Shown here: in pieces, positions 33,820-48,758 of the stretch
Layout: each line of letters opens with the position of its first letter
How positions within the stretch are numbered: the stretch's first letter is position 1
Notes under the pieces: generated by a model
Database searches by the model: none
What the model saw: only the letters and a program-made list of their open reading frames with translations
What the model was told of the DNA's origin: nothing
Source of the DNA: Erpobdella octoculata
Taxonomy: Eukaryota; Annelida; Clitellata; Hirudinida; Erpobdellidae
Reading direction: 5' to 3'
Length of the DNA: 64,000 bases
Assembly: GCA_963978895.1 (NCBI GenBank)
Contig: OZ022241.1
Span: forward strand, 8,586,856 to 8,650,855
Position numbers and translations under genes: made by a program

Positions 33820-35666
33820 ATGCCGAATTGCGCTGCTTGTAATTGCTTCAATAGAAAATATAAGGGAGCAAAACAGTCATTTCATTTGTAAGTACTTAAT
33901 TAAGTTTTTTTAGCAAGGTTTATTTGCCGCCTGAGCTATATTCAGCAACACTGTCGTTTGGCTGAGCAAATAACTAAACTATTAACTATGTCAGCCTAGC
34001 CTAAATAATTGTGTCCTCAACCTCATTATTGAAAGGTTTAAAAATAGTTTTTGTTTACGTTTTAAGTTCGCAAAGATGAAATGTAGAATTTCTGACTTCG
34101 TTTCTATTTTAAGTACTTTGAGAATTATCTTGATTTAGTTTCAGTTAGTTTGGGTAGAGAGAGATCATATTATATTTTATATTCACTAGCTATTAATTTT
34201 TCTTGTAAAACCTGACAAAAGTAGACGACTATTGAAATGTCTGTAAGTTGTAAACATTGTTTCAATGTCAAAACTGTTTGCTTGTGTCTATGAAAAGCAG
34301 CAAACATTTTGACTATGATATGATGTGCATTTTTCTACAATGTGTCTTTATCACTGAATCATCTCATTTTACTTTTCCCATCAATATAATTATTGTTGCT
34401 ATCAACATCATTGCAAACAGTTCTCTTTTTTAGTCAGCTTATGAATTATAGTTTATTCTTATTTTGTTATGGGACAATAAGTGACTGTGATCCTTGAAGA
34501 AAAATAACGGTGAATCATAAAAATTCTTAACACCTCAACAACCATTAAATTAGAAAACTCCTGTTCTTTGGTCATATTGACTAGCAACTTGTAGGTTTAG
34601 GCAATGGAGACTAGTAACATGTGCAATATCTTCCTATTTGCAGGTTTCCCTTCACTAAGCCTGAGTTGGGTGGCCAATAGGAATCGTTCAGATTTTAATT
34701 GTACAAAGAAGTCTGTGGTTTGCTCAGAACATTTTGAAGAGAATTGCTTCGATAGAACTGGACAAACAACTCGACTTCGCCATGGTGCTATTCCAACTAT
34801 TTTTAATTTTCCAGATCGCTGCACTGAGGTATAAAAGCTAAATACATATTTATTACTTTACAATAAACTACAATAAAATGTTATTTTTAGATTATGATTA
34901 CCATGTAAATTTTTATTTTTAAAGTGTACTTATCTTGTAAAATTATTTTAAAATATTTTATTATTTATTGCTTGATCATTTTGTTATTTTCTCAAGTCGA
35001 GAAAACCAGGACCACATGAAGAGCAACCAACAACTGGAGTTGCAACTGCAGACCCATACATACCTACAATGTCTTGTGAGGTATAAAAACTAAATACATT
35101 TTCATTACTTTACATTAGAATACCTACATTTAGAAAACTACGACAAGATATTATTTTTTCAAGCATGCTTACGTTGTAAAATTTTTAAAAAATCTTTCAT
35201 GAATTATTGCTTTTGTATATTTTGCTAGTTTTCCAAGTCAAGAAAACCAAGACCACATGAAGAGCAATCAATAACTGAAGTCGTATCTGCAGAGTCATAC
35301 ATTCCTTCAAAGTCATCAGCTGTTTTAATTTCTAGGGAACACTCGTACAATATTCAAACCACCCCAAAGGCAATGAAAAGACAAATGAATTATATTGTTG
35401 ATCGAGCTCTGATTATGAAAAAAAAATTGAAATCAAGTCAAACACTGGTTCTTAGTGAAGTTGGCATGATCGCTTTCAAATCCTTAGACTTTCACATGTA
35501 CGATAGCACACCAGATAACAATCACATTTTTAATATAATTAAATGTGTTGCTCATAGCTATGCGACTATTAGATTACATCATTTAGCAAAACAGAAAACT
35601 GTAGTTGTTTCGGGTATCAACATTCGTAAAGATTTAACTAAACTGATTTTGTTTAAAGGTCAATAA
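33820..35666 (+). pseudogene. THAP-domain protein gene of the P-like element, broken
   Basis: Exon 1 (33820-33887) encodes MPNCAACNCFNRKYKGAKQS, the first half of the C2CH finger, and has a good donor TTT|gtaagt. Exon 2 from 34644 gives FPFTKPEL, but a frameshift then interrupts the domain; the rest (VANRNRSDF, CSEHF, RLRHGAIPTIF) reads in another frame. Possible exons near 35000-35080 and 35235-35666 repeat SRKPGPHEEQ-like words, then give a C-terminal domain ending TIRLHHLAKQ and RKDLTKLILFKGQ, typical of small THAP proteins. No transposase domain is present. Confidence 0.72.
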
Positions 35667-36533
35667 TTAGACAATGACAATTTATATCTTTCAACTTGTT
35701 TTCAATAAGTCATGTTATGTTTATCTTTGCTCATTTCTGTCTTCGGTATTATATCAGTTTATTTAATATATTTTTTAATAAGTAATAACAAGTTTTTTTT
35801 CTCAACCAGATGGGTGCATATGACTTACATTACATGTAACAAATAATGTCTATTTCACCTGTTAATTTTTAGTTTGGCAATAAATTATTTAATTCAAATA
35901 TCATTTCCTTCTCATTTGTAATCTTAAAGCCTAAAAACTGAATCAAATGAAAAACCTTTACAAATGATAAAAATTAAATGAAATTTTAATATGCTATAGT
36001 CTACAATACAATGTAACTTGTTCAGCCTAAACTCCTAAACGCCCTAAACTAAGTATATTATTCGTTGACCCATTATTATAGACTAGACTTAGACTTTAGA
36101 CTATATATATAGTATACACCTAGGTGACACAAAAAATACCGTTAACTTTGAAAAAATTCTCAAGGAAAATGTCTTTATTTAATTTCTTTATTAACACAAC
36201 ATAACTTACTACTACATTTAACAAACATTTTGATGATAAAAGTTACTATACTAAATAGACTCAAAACTTTTCGAGTCATACAGTTTCTTGTACAAACTAT
36301 TCTGTACTTGCTAAACTAGCTAGCTAAACCATAGCGGAGCGATTTTCTTGCGGTGATCTGCAGCGCGTTTCATCTGTGTAACTGCCAAATCTTTGGCATG
36401 TGTTACCGAATAACTATCATAATGACCGTAGTAAAAAATGTTAAAAATACCGAATAACAAGTTTTATTTTCAAGTAAAATAGTTTAATTTAATTAAAACC
36501 CCCTAATTGTTCGTATATCATGCGACGACCGAC

Positions 36534-36568
36534 CACTGATCTCTATAATATTATTTTAGAGATCAGTG
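36534..36568. mobile_element. 35-bp miniature made only of two P-like ends
   Basis: CACTGATCTCTATAAT, a few central bases, then the complement TTTTAGAGATCAGTG make a 35-bp near-palindrome. It is flanked on both sides by the exact 8-bp duplication CGACCGAC (36526-36533 and 36569-36576). The outer bases match the ends of the element that surrounds it. Confidence 0.82.
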
Positions 36569-36719
36569 CGACCGACGTAAACACGACGGCTGGACTGGTA
36601 ACATGGCGGCAAACTGGCGACAACATTTCTATTGAAACAATGGGCTAAGCGCAATCCAGTTATATTATAGAGATCAGTGGCCATACCCTAGTTACGCCTC
36701 TGCCCCCAGGAAAGCACTA

Positions 36720-39802
<3,083 letters not shown>

Positions 39803-39959
39803 ACTGTATGTATGTATGTTAGCAATTTCGCATGCCGCGGTGGTCAACTGCTACAAAATAAAAAAACTGAATGTCGATGATTTACTAAGACAGACTTTGT
39901 CCTGAAGGAATTACACATCACTGACTTAATAATTTTTAACTGCTGTGCTTAATAAAGAA

Positions 39960-40250
39960 AATAAATACTGTATAGCAATCATCGTAAAAATATGTTTAGG
40001 ATAAAAATTCTAGTCCTCTGAAAAGTGTTATTCTTTTAGAAGATTGGGAAATAACATTTTTCTCGGTAACTGTGTTGCAGAGATGTGAATGATGTTCAAG
40101 TTCAATTCCTTTTGTTTGGTTCTACTTAAGAAAGAATTTAAGTTATCTTACAATGAGTCAAATAAAAACTGGCTGACCCGTCAAATGGGCCCCAGACAAA
40201 ATAAATAGGTACCGTATAGCAATCATCGTGAAAATATGTTTAGGATAAAA
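39960..40250 (+). repeat. Direct repeat of a ~40-bp unit
   Basis: TATAGCAATCATCGTAAAAA plus TATGTTTAGGATAAAAATT is found at about 39971-40010 and again at about 40214-40254. It is noncoding. Confidence 0.7.
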
Positions 40251-40387
40251 ATTTGTAAAATGTTTACACACATACACAAACAGAGATTGTAACCTAAATA
40301 AAAGTTTGTAAAAAAATTGTAAAAAGTTTGTAAAAAAATTTGTAAAAAACAACGTAAATGCTTTGATGTAATCTAAAAATTAATAAG

Positions 40388-40518
40388 GGCCCTTTTGTCG
40401 GGGCTCTTTTGACGGGGCCCATTTGTCGGGGGCTCTTTTGTCGGGGCCGTTTTGACGGAGCCCATTTGTCGGGGGCCGTAATGTCGGGGCCTTGTTGTTT
40501 TGGGCCCATTTGACGGGG
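40388..40518 (+). repeat. GC-rich tandem repeat of TTTTGTCGGGGC words
   Basis: About seven units of 17-20 bp, such as CATTTGTCGGGGGCTCTTTT, with small changes. It is followed by a minus-strand hAT-like end CAGTGGCGGATCCAGGA at about 40579-40595 and then by a perfect hairpin, CATGGACTTCTTAATA against TATTAAGAAGTCCATG, near 40649-40680. Confidence 0.7.
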
Positions 40519-40599
40519 TACCTAAAAACAGTAATCAAAAGTTTAAACAACTCAGTGGCTCCCTCTTTCCTAATTCCTGGATCCGCCACTGAATGGAAT

Positions 40600-41324
<725 letters not shown>

Positions 41325-41385
41325 CTATGACTTTTTCAAACTTCTTCCTTATTCTTCAAGGTGTCTTTGAGAATCTTTTTTTAAT

Positions 41386-41541
41386 AACTCCGCCTTGCTT
41401 TTGCAAGCCAGTCCCAACCCTGGAGAAAGGAGGAGGGAAATGTTAAAGGATCAAGTTAGGATCCACGACAGGAATTAATGCAATATTTCCAACACACTGC
41501 TTCAACAGTTTTAACATATCTGGTGTGAAAGACTATAAACT
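41386..41541 (+). mobile_element. Short A-tailed retroposon, copy 3 (diverged)
   Basis: AACTCCGCCTTGCTTTTGCA and CCCTGGAGAAAGGAGGAGGG identify it. The 3' part (TCTGGTGTGAAAGACTATAA) is diverged and the A-tail is lost. I could not read a target duplication. Confidence 0.72.
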
Positions 41542-41832
41542 ATTTGGATAACTGGCAATCGCCTGGTAGGCAGTGGCATAGCCCGTAGCTAGGGTTTTAT
41601 GATAAAGTAGATGATATTCTTCCAAAACGACAAAATGTTCAATGAAAGTACAATAACTAAAACTGTTCTTCAAAAAGTTTCCATAGGTTTTTAAAACCGA
41701 TCTACCACTTGCAATATCATTTAGCAAAACCATTAACTTAAATTACGACATAGATGTAGAAAATGAATGCTTCAGTCATTGTAAGATGTGCAAAATAGAA
41801 ACTGAGTTGCATATACTTTCAAAAATAACGGA

Positions 41833-42035
41833 GCAGGCCAACTAGTCTCTGCCAACTAGTCGCCGCCCAACTAGTCACCGCCCAACTTGTCGCTAGCCCA
41901 ACTAGTCGCCGCCCAACTAGTCTCCGCCCAACTAGTCGCTGGGCCAGCTAGTCGCCGCCCAACTAGTCGCCGCCCAACTAGTCGTCGAGCCAACTAGTCG
42001 CTGTCCAACTAGTCGCTGTCCAACTAGTCGCCGCT
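41833..42035 (+). repeat. Tandem array of CAACTAGTCGCCGCC words
   Basis: About thirteen imperfect 15-18-bp units centred on CAACTAGTCGCCGCC, each containing the palindrome ACTAGT. An isolated GGCCAACTAGTTGGCC palindrome is at 3507-3522. Confidence 0.88.
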
Positions 42036-42215
42036 AACATTCATTCAACACACAACATTCAAAGTCATTAAAAGGAAGGTTTTTTGTGAAAAAAATTGAG
42101 ATCAGGTACAAAATGAGGAGAATTTTCACACAATCGGAAGCGGGAGAGAAAACGGGGAATTAAACGGGAGCTAGAGAAAAACGATAAAAACCGCGAGAAA
42201 CGCCGGGTAACCCCG

Positions 42216-42217
<2 letters not shown>

Positions 42218-42307
<90 letters not shown>
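42218..42307. repeat. (AT)45 microsatellite next to a CGCCGGGTAACCCCGC end
   Basis: AAACGCCGGGTAACCCCGCA passes directly into the AT run. Confidence 0.95.
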
Positions 42308-42309
<2 letters not shown>

Positions 42310-42489
42310 CTTAAGGCACACTCCATTGTAAGATGTGCAAAATAGAAACTGAGTTGCATATACTTTCAAAAATAACCATTTTACATCTTAAACGATACAA
42401 ATGGGAAAACAATAATTTCCCATTTAAAAACACCTTTTCTCCACCAGGATTCAGAAGATAAAAATACAACTTTATATACATTATTATCC

Positions 42490-42661
42490 AACTCCGCCTT
42501 GCATTTGCAAGCCAGTCCCAAGCCTGGAGAAAGGAGGAGGGAAAAGTTAAAAAGAACAAATTATGATCCACGACAGGAAGTACTTAGGTGCTTCCTACAT
42601 ACAGCCATTTCAGTCTTAAAACACCTGGTGTAAAGGACTATAAACTATTATAAAAAAAAAA
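42490..42661 (+). mobile_element. Short A-tailed retroposon, copy 4
   Basis: It begins AACTCCGCCTTGCATTTGCA and ends ACTATTATAAAAAAAAAAA. The duplication ACATTATTATCC is at 42478-42489 and 42662-42673. It is one of the two longest copies, and it is the clearest for defining the unit: about 160 bp plus tail. Confidence 0.86.
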
Positions 42662-42679
42662 ACATTATTATCCAGTGTA

Positions 42680-44519
42680 TTAGTTCACACAGGTGATAAT
42701 GTCGAAACGGGCCATTACTTCTCCTAAGTAGTTGATCCAAGAACTTTGTACAGTGGCGAAAAATCTGGCGAAGATGAAATTCTTCTAGAATAGAATTGCA
42801 AAATAAATACAAGCTTGGAAAAAAACATTATATCAAAACAACATGGATATAGATGATCAAGAGACCAGATGATATTCTTCCAAAACCACAAAATTTTGTT
42901 TTCAAATTTTTGAAATCATTGAACAGCACTTGCCTTACTTGATAAAAAAAGGTACATATCACTAGTAGACAATATAGTTCCTAGATATTACTGCTAAAGT
43001 AGGCGGTGCAGAGATTATTACCAGGATTGTGTAGAATTTAAAAGATAACTCCGAACCATTTCAAAAAATGACGATGGTGACTATTGAAAAATATCATGAT
43101 AATTATTGATAAAGTAAAACTTAAATATTCATTAGAAAAACTAAGGAATCTTGTTAGACATAGCAAAAGACAATATGTGTTTGTATCAGTTTATAAAACC
43201 TTTTAATCTCAATGGAGAAAGCTGGTACGGCTGCAAAATGTGTAAAACTGAAACAACCGCCAACCAAATGTTTTGCTTTTCATAAATTAACGAACGTGTT
43301 GGTATTTCATCTTGAAACGGTATAGACATCAAAATGGACGACTGACTAAAAATTGTTGCCATGTTGATTTTGAAAATCATTTAGATTTAAAAAATTACTC
43401 GAACCTGTCATCAATTGAAACAAATGGACAAAAAATAATGTTTTTATATAAAATCTGCAAACAAAAGGAACAAGCATATAAAAAGTAAACAATACGAAGT
43501 GGATTTTAAAAAATTCAATCAGTTTTTTGGAGTCGGGAACAAAAATAATATCTGCTATACTGCTATATGTTGAGCGTTTTCACTGTTTGAATCACATAAT
43601 ACCTGTTTAGATATTAGATCAATTATGTCATAAAAATCCTGCATCTGTCATTGACTATCCAGATGTATTCTTTGTCATATACACAACTTTGCGTTGTGGG
43701 TTTTTTCGGACTACACAAGTTTTGTCAGTGATTTCTACACCATTAATCCAGCAAAAATTGGAAAACATTTAAAACCTGCAATAGTCAACAGGAACATATG
43801 CACATGATTTATTACTTTTCTTTCTCAACCGAATTCAAGAAAAACTTCTCATATCCATATCAAAATGAAATTTCAATACCAACTAACAAGAATTGGATCA
43901 GCAAAGAAATAAACACAAAAGCTGTATGTCTTTATTTTGAAACATCAAACAGTAGCAGGCTTGAGCAGGTGAACAGAGAAAATTTAGATGACAGTGGTGT
44001 TCAGGTACCTCTTCCTCACAAATTGGAACAGCTAGCTTATAATTATGATTATGATAACAATGAATATTATCATAATCATTCATTTCATCCTTAAGAAAAT
44101 TATCTTGAATGAGAATTTCATCGGAACAAATTTTTCACTGACCACTTAAAAGCTCCTTCTGGCCTATCTTTTTTGGATCATTTGGTGAGGCAATGAATTT
44201 AGGTTCTTCTAAAAACAAGTGGCTAATTGTCAACATTCAAAACATAAGCAAAACATCCTGCTTCAACTCTAAAACAAACTTATTGATGAACAACAACGTT
44301 AATTACAGTATTTGTTTTATAAATATCTAAAACCTTCTTAATCAAATTACAAAACTGGAGACGCAAAAAACCTCGCTTCACAGCCACGTCTTCCGACACA
44401 TGAAAAGGATGCATGATTTTTTTCTCGAAAATTACAAAAAACATCTCTGATTGGACAACGATGTTAGGAAATTGACTGGAGTGAAGCTAGCCGACGGTCG
44501 TTGTATGGCGATAGATGTA
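42680..44519. other. Stretch without recognisable gene; possible LINE relics
   Basis: At 43205-43290 the plus strand reads SWYGCKMCKTETTANQMF, reminiscent of the zinc-binding tail of some LINE proteins, but no adjoining polymerase is seen. The open frame at 43798-44094 (98 codons) is not recognised and overlaps an AT-rich palindrome near 44050. I assign no gene. Confidence 0.35.
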
Positions 44520-44528
44520 TCTTAATGT

Positions 44529-45665
44529 ACGTGCCTGAAGTTAGCTCAGTGAGCCAAGTCGCTGGTATCTAACACGGGAAAATAAAAGTTCGTGCATTTG
44601 TGCCTAATATATATCAAAAAATTCTATATTTTATTTAAAAATTAATGGTATACATTATTTTAAAATGCACGATAAATTGACCGAGTTATTAAACAAAAAC
44701 AAACGAGCTTAGTTTCGGCCGCTCAGTGAGCCAATTAACACGGGAAAATAAAAGTTCGTGCATTTGTGCCTAATATATATCAAAAAATTATATATTTTAT
44801 TTAAAAATTAATGGTATAAATTATTTTTAAATGCACGATAAATTGAGCGAGTTATTAAACAAAAACAAACGAGCTTAGTTTCCGCCGCTCTGTGAGCCAA
44901 TTAACACGGAAAATAAGAGTTCATGCATTTGTGCCTAATATATATCAAACAATTCTATACTTTATAACAAAATTAATGGTATAAATTATTTTAAAAAGCA
45001 CGATAAATTGACCCAGTTATTAAACAAAAACCAATAAGCTTAGTTTCGGTCGCTCAATGAGCCAATTAACACGGGAAAATCAAAGTTCGTGGATGTTTGC
45101 CTAAAATATATCAAAAGATTATATATTTTATAAAAAAAATTAATGGTATAAATTATTTTAAAATGCACGATAAATTGACCGAGTTATTAAACAAAAACAA
45201 ACGAGCTTAGTTTCGGCCGCTCAGTGAGCCACTTAACCCGGGAAAATAAAAGTTCGTGCATTTGTGTCTAATATATCTCAAAAAATTCTATATTTTATAA
45301 CAAAATTAATGGTATAAAATATTTTAAAATGCACGATAAATTGACCCAGTTATTAAACAAAAACTAGTTAGCTTAGTTTCGGCCGCTCAGTGAGCCAATT
45401 AACACGGGAAAATAAAAGTTCGTGCATTTGTGCCTAAAATATATCAAAAGATTATATATTTTATAAAAAAATTAATGGTATAAATTATTTTAAAATGCAC
45501 GATAAATTGACCGAGTTATTAGACAAAATCCAATAAGCTTAGTTTCGGTCGCCAATTAACACGGGAAAATCAAAGTTCGCGGAGGTTTGCCTAATATGTA
45601 TCATGAAATTATAAATTTTATTATAAAATTAATAGTATAAATTATTTCAATATGCACAATGAATT
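44529..45665 (+). repeat. Left terminal array of ~165-bp units
   Basis: About seven units. The landmark GCTCAGTGAGCCAATTAACA (with variants) occurs near 44724, 44888, 45053, 45219 and 45385. Each unit also has AAGTTCGTGCATTTGTGCCT and GCACGATAAATTGACC. Confidence 0.9.
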
Positions 45666-45769
45666 AACCGATGCATGTTCGATTTTTCTCAACTGGTTGA
45701 GAAACTCACGCTCTGATTGGATAATTGGTTTGCTTACTCTTATTTTAACAAATAGAAATTACCAGTGAT

Positions 45770-45920
45770 GGGTTTTAACTACTTTAAAAGTAGTTAACTA
45801 CTTTATTTAACTACTCATAAAAAAGTTGTTAGTAACTATTTCCTAACTACTTTTAACAGCAGTAGTTATTAACTACCTCTTAACTACTGTCTAGTAGTTA
45901 ACTACTTTTTAACATTAACC
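45770..45920 (+). repeat. AGTTAACTACTTT-rich segment
   Basis: AGTAGTTAACTAC and related words recur about ten times, forming short inverted repeats. It resembles the subterminal region of a hAT element, and a hAT coding fragment lies just to the right. Confidence 0.6.
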
Positions 45921-45984
45921 AAAAAACCTTTAAACATTTGCAATTAAATACAAGTTAAATAAATCTTATTTGTCAAACTTTTGG

Positions 45985-46528
45985 TTCATTTCATTTATGT
46001 ATGCCAACAAACTTTCTTTGATCAAATATTTTTTGTTCGTGATTCAAAAAATTTAATTTAAATTGTGGAATTATCGCTGTTGCTAAAAGATATTCTTCAT
46101 TTTCCAAAACAGGACCAAATCGTTTTTCTATACCTTGAGATAGTGCTTGTAAAAGAGCATTGATGGTTTTATCTGAATATGATGTTATTTTTTTAATCCT
46201 ATAATGGTTTGAATAATGTGACCAATGTGTGACTTTTCACTTTAGAAAATATCCATTGCGGTGACTATTGGATTTCTTTAAATGCAACTTGCCCTAACTT
46301 CTTCTGACAATCACAAACATTATTGAAAGCTATATTAACAATCCTTTCAACCGAATAGAATTTTGAGCACCACCGTGTAACATTTGGCTTTATAAATGTT
46401 GAACCACTAATGTCCTGTACATCCTCAGCATTTTTTACATTGCGATGAATGAAGTTTGATAACGATACAACTTTTGCCATTGATCTATCATAAAGTTGTT
46501 TGGATTTCAAATTATCCCTTACAAACAC
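45985..46528 (-). pseudogene. hAT transposase fragment
   Basis: On the minus strand 46265-46528 reads IKPNVTRWCSKFYSVERIVN, the TRWxS region of hAT proteins. Further left in another frame, ALLQALSQGIEKRFGPVL and LLATAIIPQFKLNFL follow, the next conserved block. A frameshift separates them. The N-terminal zinc finger and the C-terminal end are absent. Confidence 0.82.
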
Positions 46529-46781
46529 TTGCCACGAAATTTAAGATATAACTAGAAGTAGCCCGTCAAAAATGACCGTTTTTGTGATTTTTATCGAACT
46601 ATCAGATTTCTATATATACAAATGAATGTTTGTATATATGTATGTATGTATATAGGTATGTTATTTATGCATTGCTACACCATTCATCCGATCGTAATAA
46701 AATTTTCACACAACCTTGAGAGTCAAGGGAAATCAAATATAGAGAAAAGCGTTACAGCCCATGGTGCCCGTTTATATAGAC

Positions 46782-47760
46782 CACTGATCTTTATAATATA
46801 GAACTGGATAGCGCTTAGCCTTGCCTGGGAGTAGCCGCTGGTCGCCATTTTGGAACTCCTAGGCTCCGCCTACCTACTTGATGCTATTTACGGAATATTT
46901 TTAGAAGTGTATAAATTCCGAATTGCCCTACTAGTAATTGCTTTAATAAACAATATAAGGGATCAGAACATTCATTTCATTTATAAGTACCTAATTAATG
47001 CAGTTTTTAGCAAGGTTATTTGCTGCCCAAGCTATATTTAGCAACACTGGCTAAGCAACCATATTACTATATCAGACTAAAATTTAGGCGGGTTTTAGGC
47101 CCTAAATAATTTAATGTGATCCTCAACATCATGTTGAAAGGTTTAAAAAATAGCTTTTGTTTAAGTTTTAAGTTCGCAAAGAAAAAATGTAGAACTTCTG
47201 ACTTTGTTTCTAGCTTCGTTGAATGCTAAGAAAGCAGTAGCACAAAAATATATAAAAAACAGATTGATTCATTTTTATAGACAATTTAAACAGAAAACAT
47301 AATATGAAAACAACCATTCAATCGTACGATTTATTTTCACAAAGGTATTTTGACTTTAAGATCATGAATCGCAACATCAGTTCAGTCATGTTAAAGCATC
47401 CAAAAAGTGGGTTTGTGGGAGTAGAATACGCCTAACTATCGCAAAGCCGGGCATAGCTAGAACCTTCACATCATATCACATGCAGTCCATTGCTATAAAA
47501 ACCTAAAGTCATTGGTTTGTATATAGATCAATTAATATTTAAAGAATACAAAAATAAAATAAAACAACAACGTAATGGCAATTAGCTTACGTTGCACGTC
47601 AAATTACCCAAAGCCTGAATCAAATTAAACACTTTTACGAACGATAAAAATTAAATGAAATTTTAATATGTTATAGTTTACACGTAACTTATTCAGCCTA
47701 AACTAAATATATTATTCGCTGACCCATTGTTATAGACCTAGGTAACACACTCGTTACCCA
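46782..47760 (+). mobile_element. Decayed, internally deleted copy of the P-like THAP element
   Basis: CACTGATCTTTATAATATAG plus TGGATAGCGCTTAGCC matches the left end of the element at 33696. The start of the THAP exon is recognisable without its ATG (PNC, then NCFN, KYKG-like). The part near 47640-47750 matches 35960-36120. The right inverted end is missing. Confidence 0.75.
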
Positions 47761-48700
47761 GGGCCGTAACCAGGAATTTGGAAGTGGGGGGCCCAAGAAC
47801 TTTTGGGGGAGGGCACTGTATAAATTTATTGTTTACATAAGTTGCGCGTGCTAGTGATTTGACCTCAAAATGAGCTTTACGCAAAAAAAACAGGTTTAGC
47901 GATTGAAATTTGAATCTTATTCAACCTTATTCTACCATATTAATTTGAATTTGAAAATATTCTGAATCAACATGAGAACTTCCTAAAGCATGTAACGATG
48001 ACGCAAACAAACAACAAAGAAATTTATGTTAATGTGTAGTAGAGTGTTCTTGCATGCGGTCACTGCATCCAATCACTGTGGTAAGTCTCTTCTAGTAGCA
48101 TCTCTCTTTTCCTCTCTCTGTGAGCTGTGATATTCTCACGCTTTCTTTTGACTCATAACCATCTGGTTTATTTTCCATTAGTTTCATTAATTGGGTATTT
48201 TCTCATCCGTTGTATCGAGTTGCATGGATCTGTGTTTTTAATTATGACCCAGAGACATCTATGGCATGACGTGATCTGTGTGTATGTTTGACGAATATAA
48301 TTATTGAATGTTTTTACACGAAATTAAGATATTTACAGTTTCTTGAGCATAGCTTACACTGTAATCTTAATGATGTTTTATCATAGTTGTATAGATTTAT
48401 CGGGGTATGAAACTTGCAAATACAAATTAGTTATATACGCTAATTTCCACTACCAAGGACCACCTTTAGGTCAAAAACACGATGGAAGAAAATAAAAGAA
48501 ATATATATTCATGATGATAGTAGTAAAATAGTCATAGTTGTGACGGAGTGTTTCGTTGTAGCTATGTGCGCCCGCTTCAATTCGACCTGCATCTCATTTA
48601 TATCGTAAGTTGTTGAGTGTAATTCTGGATAACATAGTTTATTACAATATTTTACATATTAGCCTATATGCCCCGACAGTAACAAAAAAACCATAAAAAG
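47760..48700. other. Stretch without recognisable gene
   Basis: It begins with CAGGGCCGTAACCAGGAATT and GGGGGGCCCAAGAAC, a DNA-transposon-like border, and continues as AT-rich noncoding DNA up to the 3' end of the LINE. Confidence 0.4.
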
Positions 48701-48758
48701 AATAAATTAAAGAACATAAATTATTAAAAAAAACAAACAAACAAAAAGTACAGATAAG

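Larger units (their letters stand above)
33696..36679 (+). mobile_element. P-superfamily-like DNA element carrying a THAP gene
   Basis: The ends are perfect inverted repeats of 35 bp starting CACTGATCTCTATAATATAA. The exact 8-bp duplication GCCATACC lies at 33688-33695 and 36680-36687. An 8-bp duplication and a THAP-type DNA-binding domain both fit the P superfamily. It is 2,984 bp and has no visible RNase H-like transposase core, so it should depend on another copy. A decayed relative lies at 46782-47760. It is inserted inside the hAT element close to its right end. Confidence 0.85.
29468..36702 (-). mobile_element. hAT element (ZMYM1-type), hosting two nested insertions
   Basis: It is bounded by the exact 8-bp duplication CCCCCAGG at 29460-29467 and 36703-36710. 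The ends are imperfect inverted repeats (CAGTGGCGTACCTGTGG and CAGAGGCGTAACTAGGG). Its transposase-like coding sequence runs on the minus strand at 33270-33583 and 29618-29887, split by an LTR retroelement. A P-like element sits near the right end. Without the two insertions and their duplications it would be only about 0.86 kb, so it is an internally deleted copy. Confidence 0.88.
41779..42376 (+). repeat. ~50-bp direct repeats flanking a microsatellite-rich insertion
   Basis: CATTGTAAGATGTGCAAAAT continuing to TACTTTCAAAAATAAC occurs at about 41779-41828 and again at about 42327-42376. The 0.5 kb between holds the CAACTAGTCGCC array, a CGCCGGGTAACCCCGC-type end and (AT)n. The repeated segment reads CKMCKIETELHIL in one frame and may be an old LINE zinc-finger tail. 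Confidence 0.65.

Noticed and set aside
33820..35666. THAP gene as an intact host gene
   Set aside because: The finger is broken by a frameshift and the whole unit lies exactly between transposon inverted ends.
43798..44094. 98-codon open frame as a gene
   Set aside because: No recognisable family, low-complexity Asp/Asn/Tyr/His end, and it overlaps an AT-rich palindrome.
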